The translations under genes and the position numbers were made by a program. Of a stretch of DNA of 64,000 nt, positions 34,698-47,013 are shown piece after piece. Below the pieces are notes generated by a model that was not told the origin of the DNA, did not search any database, and saw only the letters and a program-made list of their open reading frames with translations. This DNA comes from Panorpa germanica (Eukaryota > Arthropoda > Insecta > Mecoptera > Panorpidae). Position 1 is the stretch's first letter. Every line of letters begins with the position of its first letter. The DNA is taken from NCBI GenBank assembly GCA_963678705.1, contig OY783211.1, positions 20,784,603 through 20,848,602 on the forward strand. Reading direction: 5' to 3'.

Positions 34698-37600
34698 CTT
34701 AAAAATAAAAAAAATATACAAATTTAATCACAAAAGTAACTTTTAGAATCTTTATAAAATTATGAAACACTTAGGCAGACATAAGATGTGTTTGTTCCTA
34801 CAAACGTTCTAATTATTTACAGTCAAACATTAAAGCAAAACGTAAAATGAATTACATACATTAATTTGTTTGTATAAAAATTCGACACTTAGATAGAATT
34901 AACCTAGAAATAACAAAAGTCACGAGAAAACAAAATTAATTAAAATTATATTTCACGAAAATGTTATATTCTACTTAAAGATAAACAATATTAACATATT
35001 ACCAACCCGTTCATACTTTTCTAAGTCAAAGGCTTAAAAATTCAAACGCAGTGAACAGTTTCCTAAATTTTCTTATTGATTTTCTGAACTTACACAAAGT
35101 ACAGACTGATTGTACGCACAATATAGACAATAAATACTTTTAACAACATACTTTTACTAAAGTCCTTATGAACGTTGTTCTTTTGTAATGGATTTTCCTG
35201 CTGGAGATCTTGCGCCTATTTCCGAACGGCATCAGAACTATACATTTCTGTTCTGCATCATCTGAAAAAGAAAAGAATTAAATAATTAAAAAAGATCTCA
35301 CCAGATATCTGTATACCACCAGATATCAGTATGTTGTTACAGAAGACTTTTTGGTCAATATCATTTAAATTAGAATATCAATTGCTGAATCACCATGTTC
35401 ATTAACCTAACATTATATTCTAACATAACTATTTAATAATTAGTACCTGATTATATTCCTGAGAGGTAAAACTTTGCCTATCTCTTTTTCAAGTTCTTAA
35501 TGCAAATAAGAAAAACAAAGCTTCTTTAACAAAAGATATAAGTGTGAAAAAACGCACATCAAAAAAACGCTTCGTTGTCTTCTTTCTTTTATTTTTGGAA
35601 GCAGTTGTTTCCCCCCCACTCTTTTGCTAGATCTCTGGACACTTTTAAAACACAAATAAAATGACATTTCGTCTTGTTACATCTAAATTACGTAAAAGAC
35701 TTTCAAAATCAATTTAAAGGACATAAAAACATTAAAGACATTATGTAGTAGGAAGTAGAAATAAAAAATTATTGGCGAGTAAAATGAACGATGAAATGAA
35801 TAAAATAACTTGTCACTCACCTGGTGATAAATTGTGATAAAACTGCAGACAACAAATCACCCGAAGCATCTTCCTTGAAACCTGGAACAAAGAAAAGAAA
35901 ATTGAAAATATGTCTCATAATTACTAGACTTTTCAAAACTATTGGGAGCACAACCTAATTAGATAATGACTAAGAAAATTGACTTATTAAATGTTTACAT
36001 ACATTTATATTTCCTATAGCAACTGACAGATATGCTATTCATTAAAATAAACGTGAACATTAACAATTAACCTTGAAATAATATATTAATGAACATGCAA
36101 AGAAATATAATTCCAATTCACGAAAACTTGATATTCTACTTATAAATTATCTAGAACAATCTTATACGAACCTCTTAATGCATTTTAAACAATATTTATT
36201 ACACCTTAAACAATTAAACAATTAAACACAGAAAACTAAACCATGTTTATTTGCTAGCTTATGTCATAACTATATGCCAATATTAATTTTTTGTAAATGA
36301 ATTACGGGGCCATCTATGATTCCTTGTTGTAGCTTTAAGATAAATTAATTATCGATTGCGAAAAATGTGGTGATTTTCAGAGCCATCTTTTGTTCACAAC
36401 CAGTATTTTTACAACAAGTGCTTCATAGCAATTTTCTAAACCAGTTCAAGATTTCTACATTTTAGGTGCTAATTATTGCTATCATGTTTTAATGAGATAA
36501 ATTGATTTTTAGAATGATATGATATACTTTAATTTCACTACAAAATACGATAACATTTAGAGAGCAAGGATTAATTTGCACTAAACTATGAAAATATCTG
36601 TGCTCTAAGATCAAAACTTTAAGAATAACGAAAGCGTGGTGAAAATGAAAACTATAATACCTTTCATAAAATAAGAACTAAACAAATTTCAATCAAAATA
36701 CAATCGTAACAGTGTAAGGTATCGATTAAATTATTTATTGATTAATACAGCCTCTGAACTTCAAAAAAGAAATCGATGTTTAGTTCTTATTTCATGAATC
36801 ATTACATTTAAAAATATGTCTGACTTACGTCCTATTGTCGTTACGAGATCATTTCTCCAGCATCACTTCTTACTGCACTCCCGGTTCGCCTTGTCAATCA
36901 CTAGAAACAATAGAAAACGATCAATTTTTATTACTATTCCACTAAATCTTAAATCACAACAATATAAACGAAACTTTAAATGAAATTGACAAAATAGTTA
37001 CCTAGGATCTTGTAATAAGACATCAGGACTCCTATAGTATCGATAAGCCACTGAAGTTTTTTTTGCAGCTGATCACTTTCAAAGATTGGTACATCCTAGT
37101 ATCTTTAAGCAAATGCAATAATCTGTAAATAACAATGCAGTTTTATTAATAAATAGTATTCGGTATAAAAAATTATAGTATAACCTCCTAATGTTCTGAG
37201 AATTTACTTTGACAGTTTGAGGCTATGTTTACTTTTTCTTCAACAAAACTTAAAAAAATTGTACCTTTTTGTATTCCATTTAAGTAAATTGCCTTTCACT
37301 ATGCTTGTAGCAGTAAAATATTATTTTTAACATGATATTTAATTAACTTATAATATTTAAAAGAAACAACACATAAACGCTATGATTATTATATCTAATT
37401 ATCTCTGCTATACATCTGTCAAATTTAAAACTCAATAAAAATGGTGCTAACGAATCTAAGACACAAACCAAAAAACTATCGATTTCTGTAGTGGTGAAAA
37501 TTTTAAATGTCACTCAGGTTAACTAAAAATATTATTATTTAGCTGCACAGATTTTTGCTAAATACCCAATTCAGATTAACCGAATCCAGCAAGACATTTC

Positions 37601-38540
37601 ACCAAATGATTAATTGAAATATTTAGAAATAAATAAAAGATTCAATCTTTACAGCATGAAAATGTATTTTATGAATATGTAAACATCTAGATTTGGTAAT
37701 TATTGGATGCGCCTATACACTTTTGTTTTTCACTTTTAAAAAAAACTACTGCATTTTTATATGTTTTATTATGCTTATTGTATTCTCAAAACATGTCACA
37801 TTCACTACGTAATAATTATTTTACCACTTTTAATTAATAAATATGAGATATTGAGGGTTAAAATTGACCAAAAAATGTGACATTTGACATTATTTTACGC
37901 GTAATTTCATTACTATCGGCAAGTGTAATACTTACTTCCCAAGATTTCAACCAATTATAAATATATGTGATGGGTTTGAGAATATGTTAAAAGAAATTAA
38001 CAAAAGGTTTAAATATATGATAAAATTAATTTAGAAAATGTTTAAAATATATGATTTCAAATATTCAAAAAAGCGCGGCTCTTTTAAATACTTAATTCAA
38101 CATGTTTTTAATTTAGTAATTATATAGATGTAGGGTTTACACTAGTTCGATAAAAATGTATAATATAATTATATACTGTATTATATGGCTGTATATTTTA
38201 TGAAGGAAGACAGTTTTAAATATAAGAAAATATGATATTTTGGTGTATGTATGTGAATTAACATGTAAGGCACTGCAGCTAGCAACAACGTTTCATAGAA
38301 CATTTAATAGAATATATTTTTATATAGTAATAATATTTAATAACATTAATATCACATTTCATAGAATTTCATTTAACATTTAACATATATCACATATAAC
38401 ACATATAACATAGTAAAAAATAATTTAATAATAACAAAAACAATTTTCTCTTTCTAAATACTAAATACTCATATCACATTTCATAGAATTTCATTTAACA
38501 TATATCACATATAACACATATAACATAGTAAAAAATAATT

Positions 38541-38700
38541 TAATTAAGTTAAATAGTCAAGGAATTACAAGACGTATTTTCAATGTTTTCTTTCTTTGTT
38601 GCAGGTGTCAAGGAAGCTGCTTTTGGTGATTTGTTGGCTGATGCAGTAGAACTTCAACTGGTGAGTGACACATTTTTTATCTTATTGTTTTTATTGCCGA
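38541..38700 (+). repeat. Module A exon variant upstream of RpL28 (right arm)
   Basis: Right-arm copy of the previous entry. The reading frame is conserved against the other module A exons (residues KEx-A-GDLLA), and the downstream intron start (gtgagtgac...ttttactcg) also aligns with that at 12017, so the similarity extends beyond the exon. Confidence 0.7.
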
Positions 38701-38803
38701 TTTTACTCGTCCAATAATTTATTTCTGCTTTCAAATGCATTTTTTAAGATGAATAAACGATTTCACTCTATAATGACACATTGCACAGTAATGGCTCCCT
38801 TAG

Positions 38804-39351
38804 GAAGCTAGTAACCTCACGAACTTGAACTCCTACCGTTACAATGGAATTATCCACCGAAAAACCGTCGGTGTTGTTGCTGCTGACAAGAAAGGGTTCA
38901 CAGTCATCACCAAGAGGCTAAAGCGTCATGTACGTGTTAAAAGTTTCTATTGATCTATTTTTAACTTAAGAATTTTGTGCTAATAAACAAATTAATGTTT
39001 CAGAATCGTCCAGCAAAAGCAACAATGACCACCACCTTCAAATCTGGACCACGACGATCTCTCTACAATTTGAGAAAGACTTTAAAAGAGGGCAAATACC
39101 GCAGGGATCTTACAAAGGTAAATAAATAAGCATTTTATTCTTGTTCGTTAATATAATGTTAACAAAATGATGCTTTATATATTTCTGGAGCCAACAATGA
39201 AGACTCTTATTCATCACCCACTATTTGAACCTGATTGCATAGTGAAGAGACAAAATATCTCTTGTTTTGTATTTTTTTATTTGTTATTAATATTTAACTT
39301 TGTTTTAAGGCTGCTCTCCGCAACCAAGAAGCGCCCAGCAAAGAAAACTGA
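38804..39351 (+). pseudogene. RpL28: RpL28 (60S ribosomal protein L28/eL28) fragment, right arm
   Basis: The exon pieces read [20 protein letters not shown]...VITKRLKRH (38804-38929), NRPAKATMTTTFKSGPRRSL...RRDLTK (39004-39117) and AALRNQEAPSKEN-stop (39310-39351), with good splice sites between them. This matches the central part of eL28 (SYRYNG, KSGPRRSL and DLTKAALR are family landmarks). The N-terminal ~40 residues are missing: an in-frame TAG stands directly before the homology and the upstream DNA is module A. The usual tail after DLTKAALR is shortened, and the basic ending KKRPAKKTE survives only in another frame, as if a short internal deletion at repeated CTCCGCA had shifted it. Partial, disabled copy. 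Confidence 0.85.
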
Positions 39352-39780
39352 ATAAGAATCTTCTGTATTAATTTATAAATAAAGTTCTTATTCTAAATAT
39401 ATGCTTTTATATTTTACTAAAACATCTTTATAAGGAATATACTTCACATTTATATGCTTAATTAATTTAGAGGACTTAAATATAATAAATTTTTTTAAAT
39501 TAAAAATTTGTTTTGAACTACAAACATTTATCTGTTGTATGAAAGAGTTATTCTTTGCTAATTTTAAAAGTTTGTTTAGTAAAATATAACTTTCACTTTG
39601 TTGTGGTTGTGGGCATAAATAATTTGTATTTATTAAATATTTCACTTTCTTTATGCAAATTTAAATACATCATTTCCATCAGGGCCCCCCAGTCTGTAGC
39701 AACATCGTTTTAGTAATCTGACTCTGGAGCAAATTGTAATGCATTGCAACTCTTGCATTATTTCAGTATAAATTTGCTAT

Positions 39781-40002
39781 AGTATAGTCCAAGTCACGAT
39801 AGTTCGGCGGCGACTTATACTTAAAAGAGGTGTTAAGAGCGGTATAAAACTATAATACGACAATGAATTTTATCTTATTCGTTTCTATATACATTATAGA
39901 AAAATAAATGAGACGATGCTTTTTAGTTATATCGGCAGTTTATACCCCACAACTTGTTTTAACTATGAGTCGACGCCGAACTCTCGTAATTTGAACTATA
40001 CT
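39781..40002. mobile_element. Inverted-repeat (MITE-like) element, right arm
   Basis: Mirror copy of 7834-8055 carried with the arm duplication rather than an independent insertion, since its flanks are the same. Confidence 0.8.
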
Positions 40003-40750
40003 TTAATAATGTGAAAAAGTCTTGTTTGGCTTGGAGTCTTCTCGTGAAAGGGGGCTCATTTTTTTTAACAACATCTTCTACAAATGTAGTGATGACTTGA
40101 TGGTTTTTAAATTAGATTTTTTGCAATGTTTTTGAAGATATAAGCAATTAAAATAGTCATTTAAAGAACTTGGATAATTGAACATTGTAAATTTGCTATA
40201 GTCTTTAATAATATGTAAAAGTCTTGTTTGGCTTGGAGTCTTCTCGTGAAAGGGGGCTTATTTTTTTAACAACATCTTATACAAATGTAGTGATGACTTG
40301 ATGGTTCTTAAAATATATTTGTTGCAATATTTATATAACTATCATTTAAAGAACTAGGATAATTAAAGAGATAAAACTTTAATAATATGTAAAAGTCTTG
40401 TTTGGCTTGGAGTCTCCTCGTTGAAGGGGGCTCATATTTCACAAAGATTTTTTTAACAACATCTTTTACAAATATAGTGATGACTTGATGGTTCTTAAAA
40501 TATATTTGTTGCAATATTTATATAACTATCATTTAAAGAACTAGGATAATTAAAGAGATAAAACTTTAATAATATGTAAAAGTCTTGTTTGGCTTGGAGT
40601 CTCCTCGTTGAAGGGGGCTCATATTTCACAAAGATTTTTTTAACAACATCTTTTACAAATATAGTGATGACTTGATGGTTCTTAAAATATATTTGTTGCA
40701 ATATTTATATAACTATCATTTAAAGAACTAGGATAATTAAAGAGATAAAA
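39998..40750 (-). repeat. 187-bp tandem repeat (right arm)
   Basis: Mirror image of 7086-7838, with the same unit order. The two youngest units lie at the distal side. Confidence 0.9.
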
Positions 40751-43260
40751 CTACTAAAGTATATTAAATGTGCTTGAACAATAGTGAATTAACATTCAGA
40801 GTGTATATGTATATGCCAAAAACACTGTTCATTTCGGTATGTGTAAATAGAAGTTATGAGGTGGTTGAACAAATGGATAGTTTTATACTGGGTCATAAAG
40901 TGTAGTCTCTAGTTATAATAAAAATTAGTTCCATAATAGAATTGCTAGTTGTTATATTGGTATAATAATCTTAAATCAAACTTATCAACAATTCCATAAA
41001 AACATTTTAAAAATAGATTACTTATATGATATAACAATTCACAATTCTACATAAGAATCAAATGTTTATGAATCTCGTTAACAATTAATTGACTTTATAA
41101 TTTTTTAGCTAAATACCAATAAAATATATTTTTGAATCATTCCCATTTCGAACATTAAATAATTTTAATTCAGTACATGAAGCAAATAATTTTATATACT
41201 TAAATTTAACATGTTCGTGTTGAAATCCAAATAAATAAAAGTTGGAGTGGACCATAGTGCTAAAAATGATATATTTACTCTTAACTATCTGTCTATAGAG
41301 TGTCTACTAATATATTTATCCTATATCTATATAACATTTATACTATAGATGTTTTTATATATTCATGACAATTGATGGTTTCATTTTGATTTGATTGGTG
41401 GAGTGTAACACAGTTCAGATATAAAGAAGTATTTCTTGAGATGGTAACTATTGATGTTTCTACCTTTCAAATCAAAAAATAAACTTACTATAAAGCCTTA
41501 TAACATTATATTTAATTAAATAGATGTTTTAGTAGTAGTAATGTATAAAATAGTAGTATATTTTAGATTCTAATCTTTCTAATGCTATTCTAAAGAATCT
41601 TAAAAAGAAGGTTTATATTAAAATTATACTTTACAAGTATTTAAATCATTTATATATTACTGTTTTTATTAAAAGATGGCTCAAAATTTTATTATTGTTG
41701 TACTTGATAGTAATTTTGTTATACATTTTGGATTCTCAGGGTATTGAATGTATTATATTTAAAGTTTTGCTGTAAAAAATTATTCTGAATAATTAATTGA
41801 ACACTAATTGTTTCAGTCATCAGGAAACGCACATTCCTAAATTACGAATCAACAAACGCGAGTATGTAAATGTAAAATAATATTTTCTCGCTTAGATATT
41901 CTATTTCATGTTCCCATTTCTTAGAGTATACATTGAAAATAAAGAATTATATAAATTAGAGAATTTATACAGTTCTTTGTAAGGAACATTTGAAGGTTTA
42001 ACACATTACATTGTTAACAACAATATAGAAAATGTACGTGGAAATGATTGTATATCCAACACAACAGTAGACGACACTTATTCAAATAAGGACCTCCCTG
42101 CTGGTTTTGTATTGTGCATTGTCCCCGGCTGTTTCGTTTGCCCTACTTCGTGATTTTATTTTCTCAACAATTCATTCCAGATTTTTTTAAAACTAGTACA
42201 AATTCTTTTCAAATAAAACTTTGATCATTTAAAACCAGACTTATAGTACGTATAGTACGTCTTGGATTTTAAAGAAATATGTTTTCTTTTTATTATAATT
42301 GTTTCTGGCTTTCTTTCGATTATTGTGTGTCTAAAGCTAGGCGGATTCAATTATTAATGATATATCATATTTGGACATGAGTTCTAAACATACATCCAGT
42401 CTATTATGCCAGTAGTAATTCCATGCGTCTATTTAATGAAAACACAAATGTAAAATATACTTAACATTTACATATCTACTCTGTAAATGTTACATGTATG
42501 TTACTTCATGTTTACTGGATGTATACATCGATAAATGTAGATGCGGTTATAAAAATGCGGTGCAAGTTGGTGGGAATATGAAATTATAATTAAAATTCTG
42601 TTTTTAGTGAAATTATACATACATAATGTTAAAAATATAATGAAATGCACTTTGTATATAACAAATACAGATAGAAAATGAAATATAATTCAGAAATTGT
42701 ATATTATAAAGCAAAAGCTACACAGTTGTAATTACGAAACATAAAGAATGTCGTCCAGAATGAGAATGTAATATTGTAATAGTAAATAGTTTGTAATAGA
42801 TTATCGGATATATACTTTATGTCAAATTTCCGTTTTATTTGCATAAATGATAGGAGTATGTAAAATATTATTTGTTTTTTTTTTACATAAAGCTCCTTAT
42901 GTAATAATTGTTATATAAATATAGTTCATCTCAAGAAATGCAGAAAATGTCACTTTTGTTAAAATTCACGAAGCTATTCACAGAGTACAAATATCTATTG
43001 CTAAAACATTTGCCTGTTCCTTATTTCCTTCTTCCAATCTTAATCCATTGCTTGTTAAATGTCTATCAGGCTAGAATGAAAGAATTTCGACGTAAGAAGC
43101 CGCAGACATGCAGCTGACATAAAAGCAATCCAGAAACATAAATAAAAGAAAGATGAATATAGAAATAATACAAATTTAATTTACAGCATAATCAAATACA
43201 ATAGGAAATTTTGAAAATTAGAGCCCCTTAAATTGTATCTCAAGAGCACCGAAATAAAGT

Positions 43261-43756
43261 TCAGTGAATTCCCTTTGGGTCATCGTTCATCATAAGCTTG
43301 TCTATTGGAGTTGAGAAGGTGGCATTCTTGTTCCATGGGTGATCAATCGTTTTTCCGGAAACACCAGGAATGTTCTTTTCACGCCGATAATGATAGTACA
43401 CAGTTTCAGGATGGGAATTGTACAATGGATACTTCAGGAAAAGCTGAAAAAAAAGGAATCATGAGAATCATCATCAGAAAAATTCAAATGTTCAACTGTT
43501 TTTTAATAAGTAAGTAAATAAACAATATTATTGGATAATAACAATTAAAAATTTATTCAGTTTATTGAATATAATCGGATAACCGAAGAATGTCACCAGA
43601 TATAATTGAATTAGTTGGAAGGCATCAAATCAAATTTTTTGTTAGATTTTTAAGAAAATTGAACATACCTCAGGCAGTTCATCACCAAAAATCTTTTGCT
43701 TCCATTTTTCCGCTTTCGCTTTATTTTCAGGATTTTCCGGGAGCCCCATGTAATCG
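43261..43756 (-). pseudogene. Gene X fragment, right arm
   Basis: Mirror copy of the fragment at 4080-4575, with the same junction to module A at 43756. Exon 3 begins LFLKYPLYNSHPETVYYHY, where the spacer gene has LHNSHPE, so the arm copies share a substitution that separates them from the spacer copy. Confidence 0.85.
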
Positions 43757-44529
43757 AGGTGATGAATATGGTGATGGATAAAACTTCAGCCAACAAATCA
43801 CCCGAAGCATCTTCCTTGAAACCTGGAACAAAGAAAAGAAAATTGAAAATATGTCTCATGATTCGTTGACTAATAAAACTATTTGGAGCACAACCTAACG
43901 AGATAATGACTAAGATAATTGACTTTTATTGACATTGTTTATATACATTTAATAAAGTTGATTACCCACCCAATCAATCAATATCAATTCACCTTGAAAT
44001 AACATATTCATAAACATGGAAAAAAAATTAATTGCAATTCACGAAAAGTCAATATTCTACTTATAAATTATCTGCAACAATCTTATAGTAACCTCTTAAT
44101 GCATCTTAAACAATATTTATTACACCTTAAACAATTAAACACAAAAAACTAAAGCACGTTTTCACTACATTTGCTATCTTCTGTCAAAACTATACGCCAT
44201 TATTAATTTTTTATATATGAATCTTGGGGCCATCTATGATTCCTTGTTGTAGCTTTAAGATAAATTAAGTATGAACTGCGAAAAATGTGGTGATTTTCAG
44301 AGCCATCTTTTATTCACAACCAGTATTTTTACAACAAGTGCTTCATAGCAATTTTCTAAACCAATTCCAGTGTTCTACATTTTAGGTGCGTTTATATAAA
44401 ACAATTATAAAGCAGGGTGCTGTCTCACAACATAATTTATTACCAAATAGAATAAAATAAAAGTTTCATCAGTTTTCGAGTAATAATTTTGTACTTTCTG
44501 AATGTACTAATCATATTTTTATCTTATAG

Positions 44530-46957
44530 AGAATTGGGGTCCTCATTTAATTATAGAACCGACATCTGTAATGGTAAATTGGGAAATGGAAATTAAAAAA
44601 TGGTGCCCCGGTTTTAAAATTCTTACGTATTATGGAAATCAAAAGGAAAGAAAAATGAAACGAACAGGATGGACCAAACCAAATGCATTTCATATTTGCA
44701 TCACTTCATATAAATAAGTCATTCAAGATCATCAAAGCTTTAGGAGAAAAAAGTGGAAATATTTAATATTGGACGAAGCTCAAAATATTAAAAATTTTAA
44801 GTCTCAAAGATGGCAAATGCTACTAAATTTCCAAACACAACAGTAAGTTTCATTATTTTTTTTTGTAATAACTTTCTTCAGAATTTCATTTGCAATGAAC
44901 GACATTACACTAATGAAATCATTTACAGGCGATTGCTACTAACGGGTACGCCGTTACAAAATAATTTAATGGAATTATGGTCTTTAATGCATTTCTTGAT
45001 GCCACATGTCTTTCAATCTCATCGAGAATTTAAAGAGTGGTTTTCAAATCCAGTATCTGGAATGATTGAAGGGAATTCAGAGTACAACGAGAGTATCATC
45101 AAACGCCTGCATAAGGTTCGTACCCTGTACGTACTTTAATATGTATATTTTAAATTCTTTTTCCCTTTTAAAAGATAATCCTTATTATGTAATACTGTAT
45201 AATTAAAATTTCTGTAACAATTTCTGAATGTCTGCTTATTTGTTACTTAGTTTAGTTTATTAATGGTCTTGTGATTTTGTCTAGGTACTGCGGCCATTTT
45301 TACTCCGTCGTCTGAAATGTGAAGTAGAGAAACAAATGCCTAGAAAATTTGAACATGTAATAATGTGTAGATTATCTAAACGACAGCGATATCTTTATGA
45401 CGATTATATGGATAGAGCAAAGTGAGTTCTTTGTTGTACATTATATTTTCCATAAATGTATACTTTATTTCAATATTGAATTTTTAATTTTTAGAACAAA
45501 AAAACTTTGGATTCAGGCAATTTATTGAGTGTGATAAACGTATTAATGCAACTGAGAAAAGTTTGCAATCATCCTAATTTATTTGAAGTCCGGCAGACAA
45601 TATCACCTTTTCAAATGGAGTCGATTCAGTATACTGTACCATCAATGGTTTATGGGATGCTGGAATATAATCCATTTGAGGTAAGTAATTAATTAAATGG
45701 AAAATACATGGTAAAGACATGGGTGTCCTTCAATTTTTTCTACTGTTTTAGCACATAGATCTGTTTTCGTTGAATCTCCTTTTGTCAATGACTGAAGTAT
45801 TTCTTTCCGCGTTGATGGCACAACGGCTCAAAAAAGTATTTACTCCTAAAAAATTGATTGAAGAAATTGATTCTTCACCTGCTCCTAAACCCGAAATACC
45901 TCGGAGTGACTCTGTTTTTTATTTACGTTGGGAAGATCCAAATATGCTTCAAAAGAGAAATTTGGGAGTAACAGTAGGCACTAGCCCAGCTATGAAAATA
46001 GACTTACCGCCCATAGAAGGTATGTTTTTGTAATATATTTGCATTGCCAACACCTACTAATATTTGGCGATATTGGCAATAATGAATAACAATAAATATG
46101 TTTCTGTTAGAAGGTGATGTTAAGCCGAGTACTTCAGGTATTAAGGCAGTTACAAATACCGATTCCAGAGGTAATTTTTTTAAAATTACCATCTTCAATT
46201 ATATATAAATAATTAGTCAACAACATTTAAAATAAATATGTTATTTTTAGTGGCGTTATCTTCTCAACAAAATGTAAACGGAACATCCCATGTACACGAT
46301 CAACTGTCCTCAGGTATTCATGCTTTAAAAAAACCTCTGGTTGCGAGTGGATCTCATTATCTTCAAACAACTACAGGGAAGCAAATATTACTAAATACAG
46401 TTCATAGCTCGTCCACTTTTAATTCCAGAGGTAAGTAAATTGGAAAAGTATTTGCGCCTCCTCATTTATTTTTATTTTATTTATTATTTATTTTTAATTT
46501 GCTTCAGGTCCATCATCAAGCCAACAAAAAGACAATAATAAAGCTAATGTTATCAATGAAGGAGGTAATTTCAGATCAATTAGACTGTCTTCTGAAAATC
46601 AGGTAAAGATATTTTATTTATTAATATGAAATAAATTTACTTATTAAAAATATATATTTAGTATGCAGGAGATCCATTCTTAGGAATTTTATTCTATCTA
46701 GTCACAGAATGTATATGACGTTGATTTAAAGTTATGCTAAACCTTTATCGATAATATATATTTTTTTTATATAGGGTTGTAGTACAATAACAAACGACGT
46801 CGCTTCTTCTGAATCACTATTTTCTCAAGAGGGACAATCATGTGTTAAGTTAAATCCACAAATTGTGACTCAAATTGTGCAGCAATATACTTCCAATAGA
46901 CCATCCATAACTCAAGCGCAACAGGAACAGATGCATATACAGTCCAAATTTTATAGT
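44530..46957 (+). pseudogene. dom: Domino (SWR1/p400-type SNF2 ATPase) exons, plus strand
   Basis: Exons are 44530-44842, 44929-45115, 45285-45421, 45495-45680, 45752-46019, 46111-46170, 46251-46430, 46508-46602 and 46775-46957. The protein shows PTSVMVNWEMEIKKWCPGFK, the Walker B-type LILDEAQNIKN, motif [39 protein letters not shown] and NVLMQLRKVCNHPNLFE, diagnostic of Domino/SRCAP/p400. The exon carrying the Walker A GKT is missing, replaced by the right inverted arm. Two lesions disable it: TAA directly after ITSYK (44714-44716, where Leu TTA would be expected) and one base too few in the A run at 45498-45506, which breaks the frame before LDSGNLL. Homology ends near 47013. The last three exons overlap those of the minus-strand copy. 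Confidence 0.92.
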
Positions 46958-47013
46958 GTAAGAGATAATATATTTAGATTTGCTGGTTAAAAAATATATG
47001 GTTCAGCAAGTTG

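Larger units (their letters stand above)
33524..44389 (-). repeat. Right arm of the 10.87-kb inverted duplication
   Basis: Reverse-complement partner of 3447-14312, with the same order of gene fragments, tandem repeats and lesions. At its inner edge the Domino segment continues uninterrupted into the spacer (minus strand, down to about 31.95 kb), while the left arm is cut off. At its outer edge it joins a Domino intron on the plus strand (exon from 44530). Domino sequence therefore abuts both ends of this arm, in opposite orientations. Confidence 0.95.
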
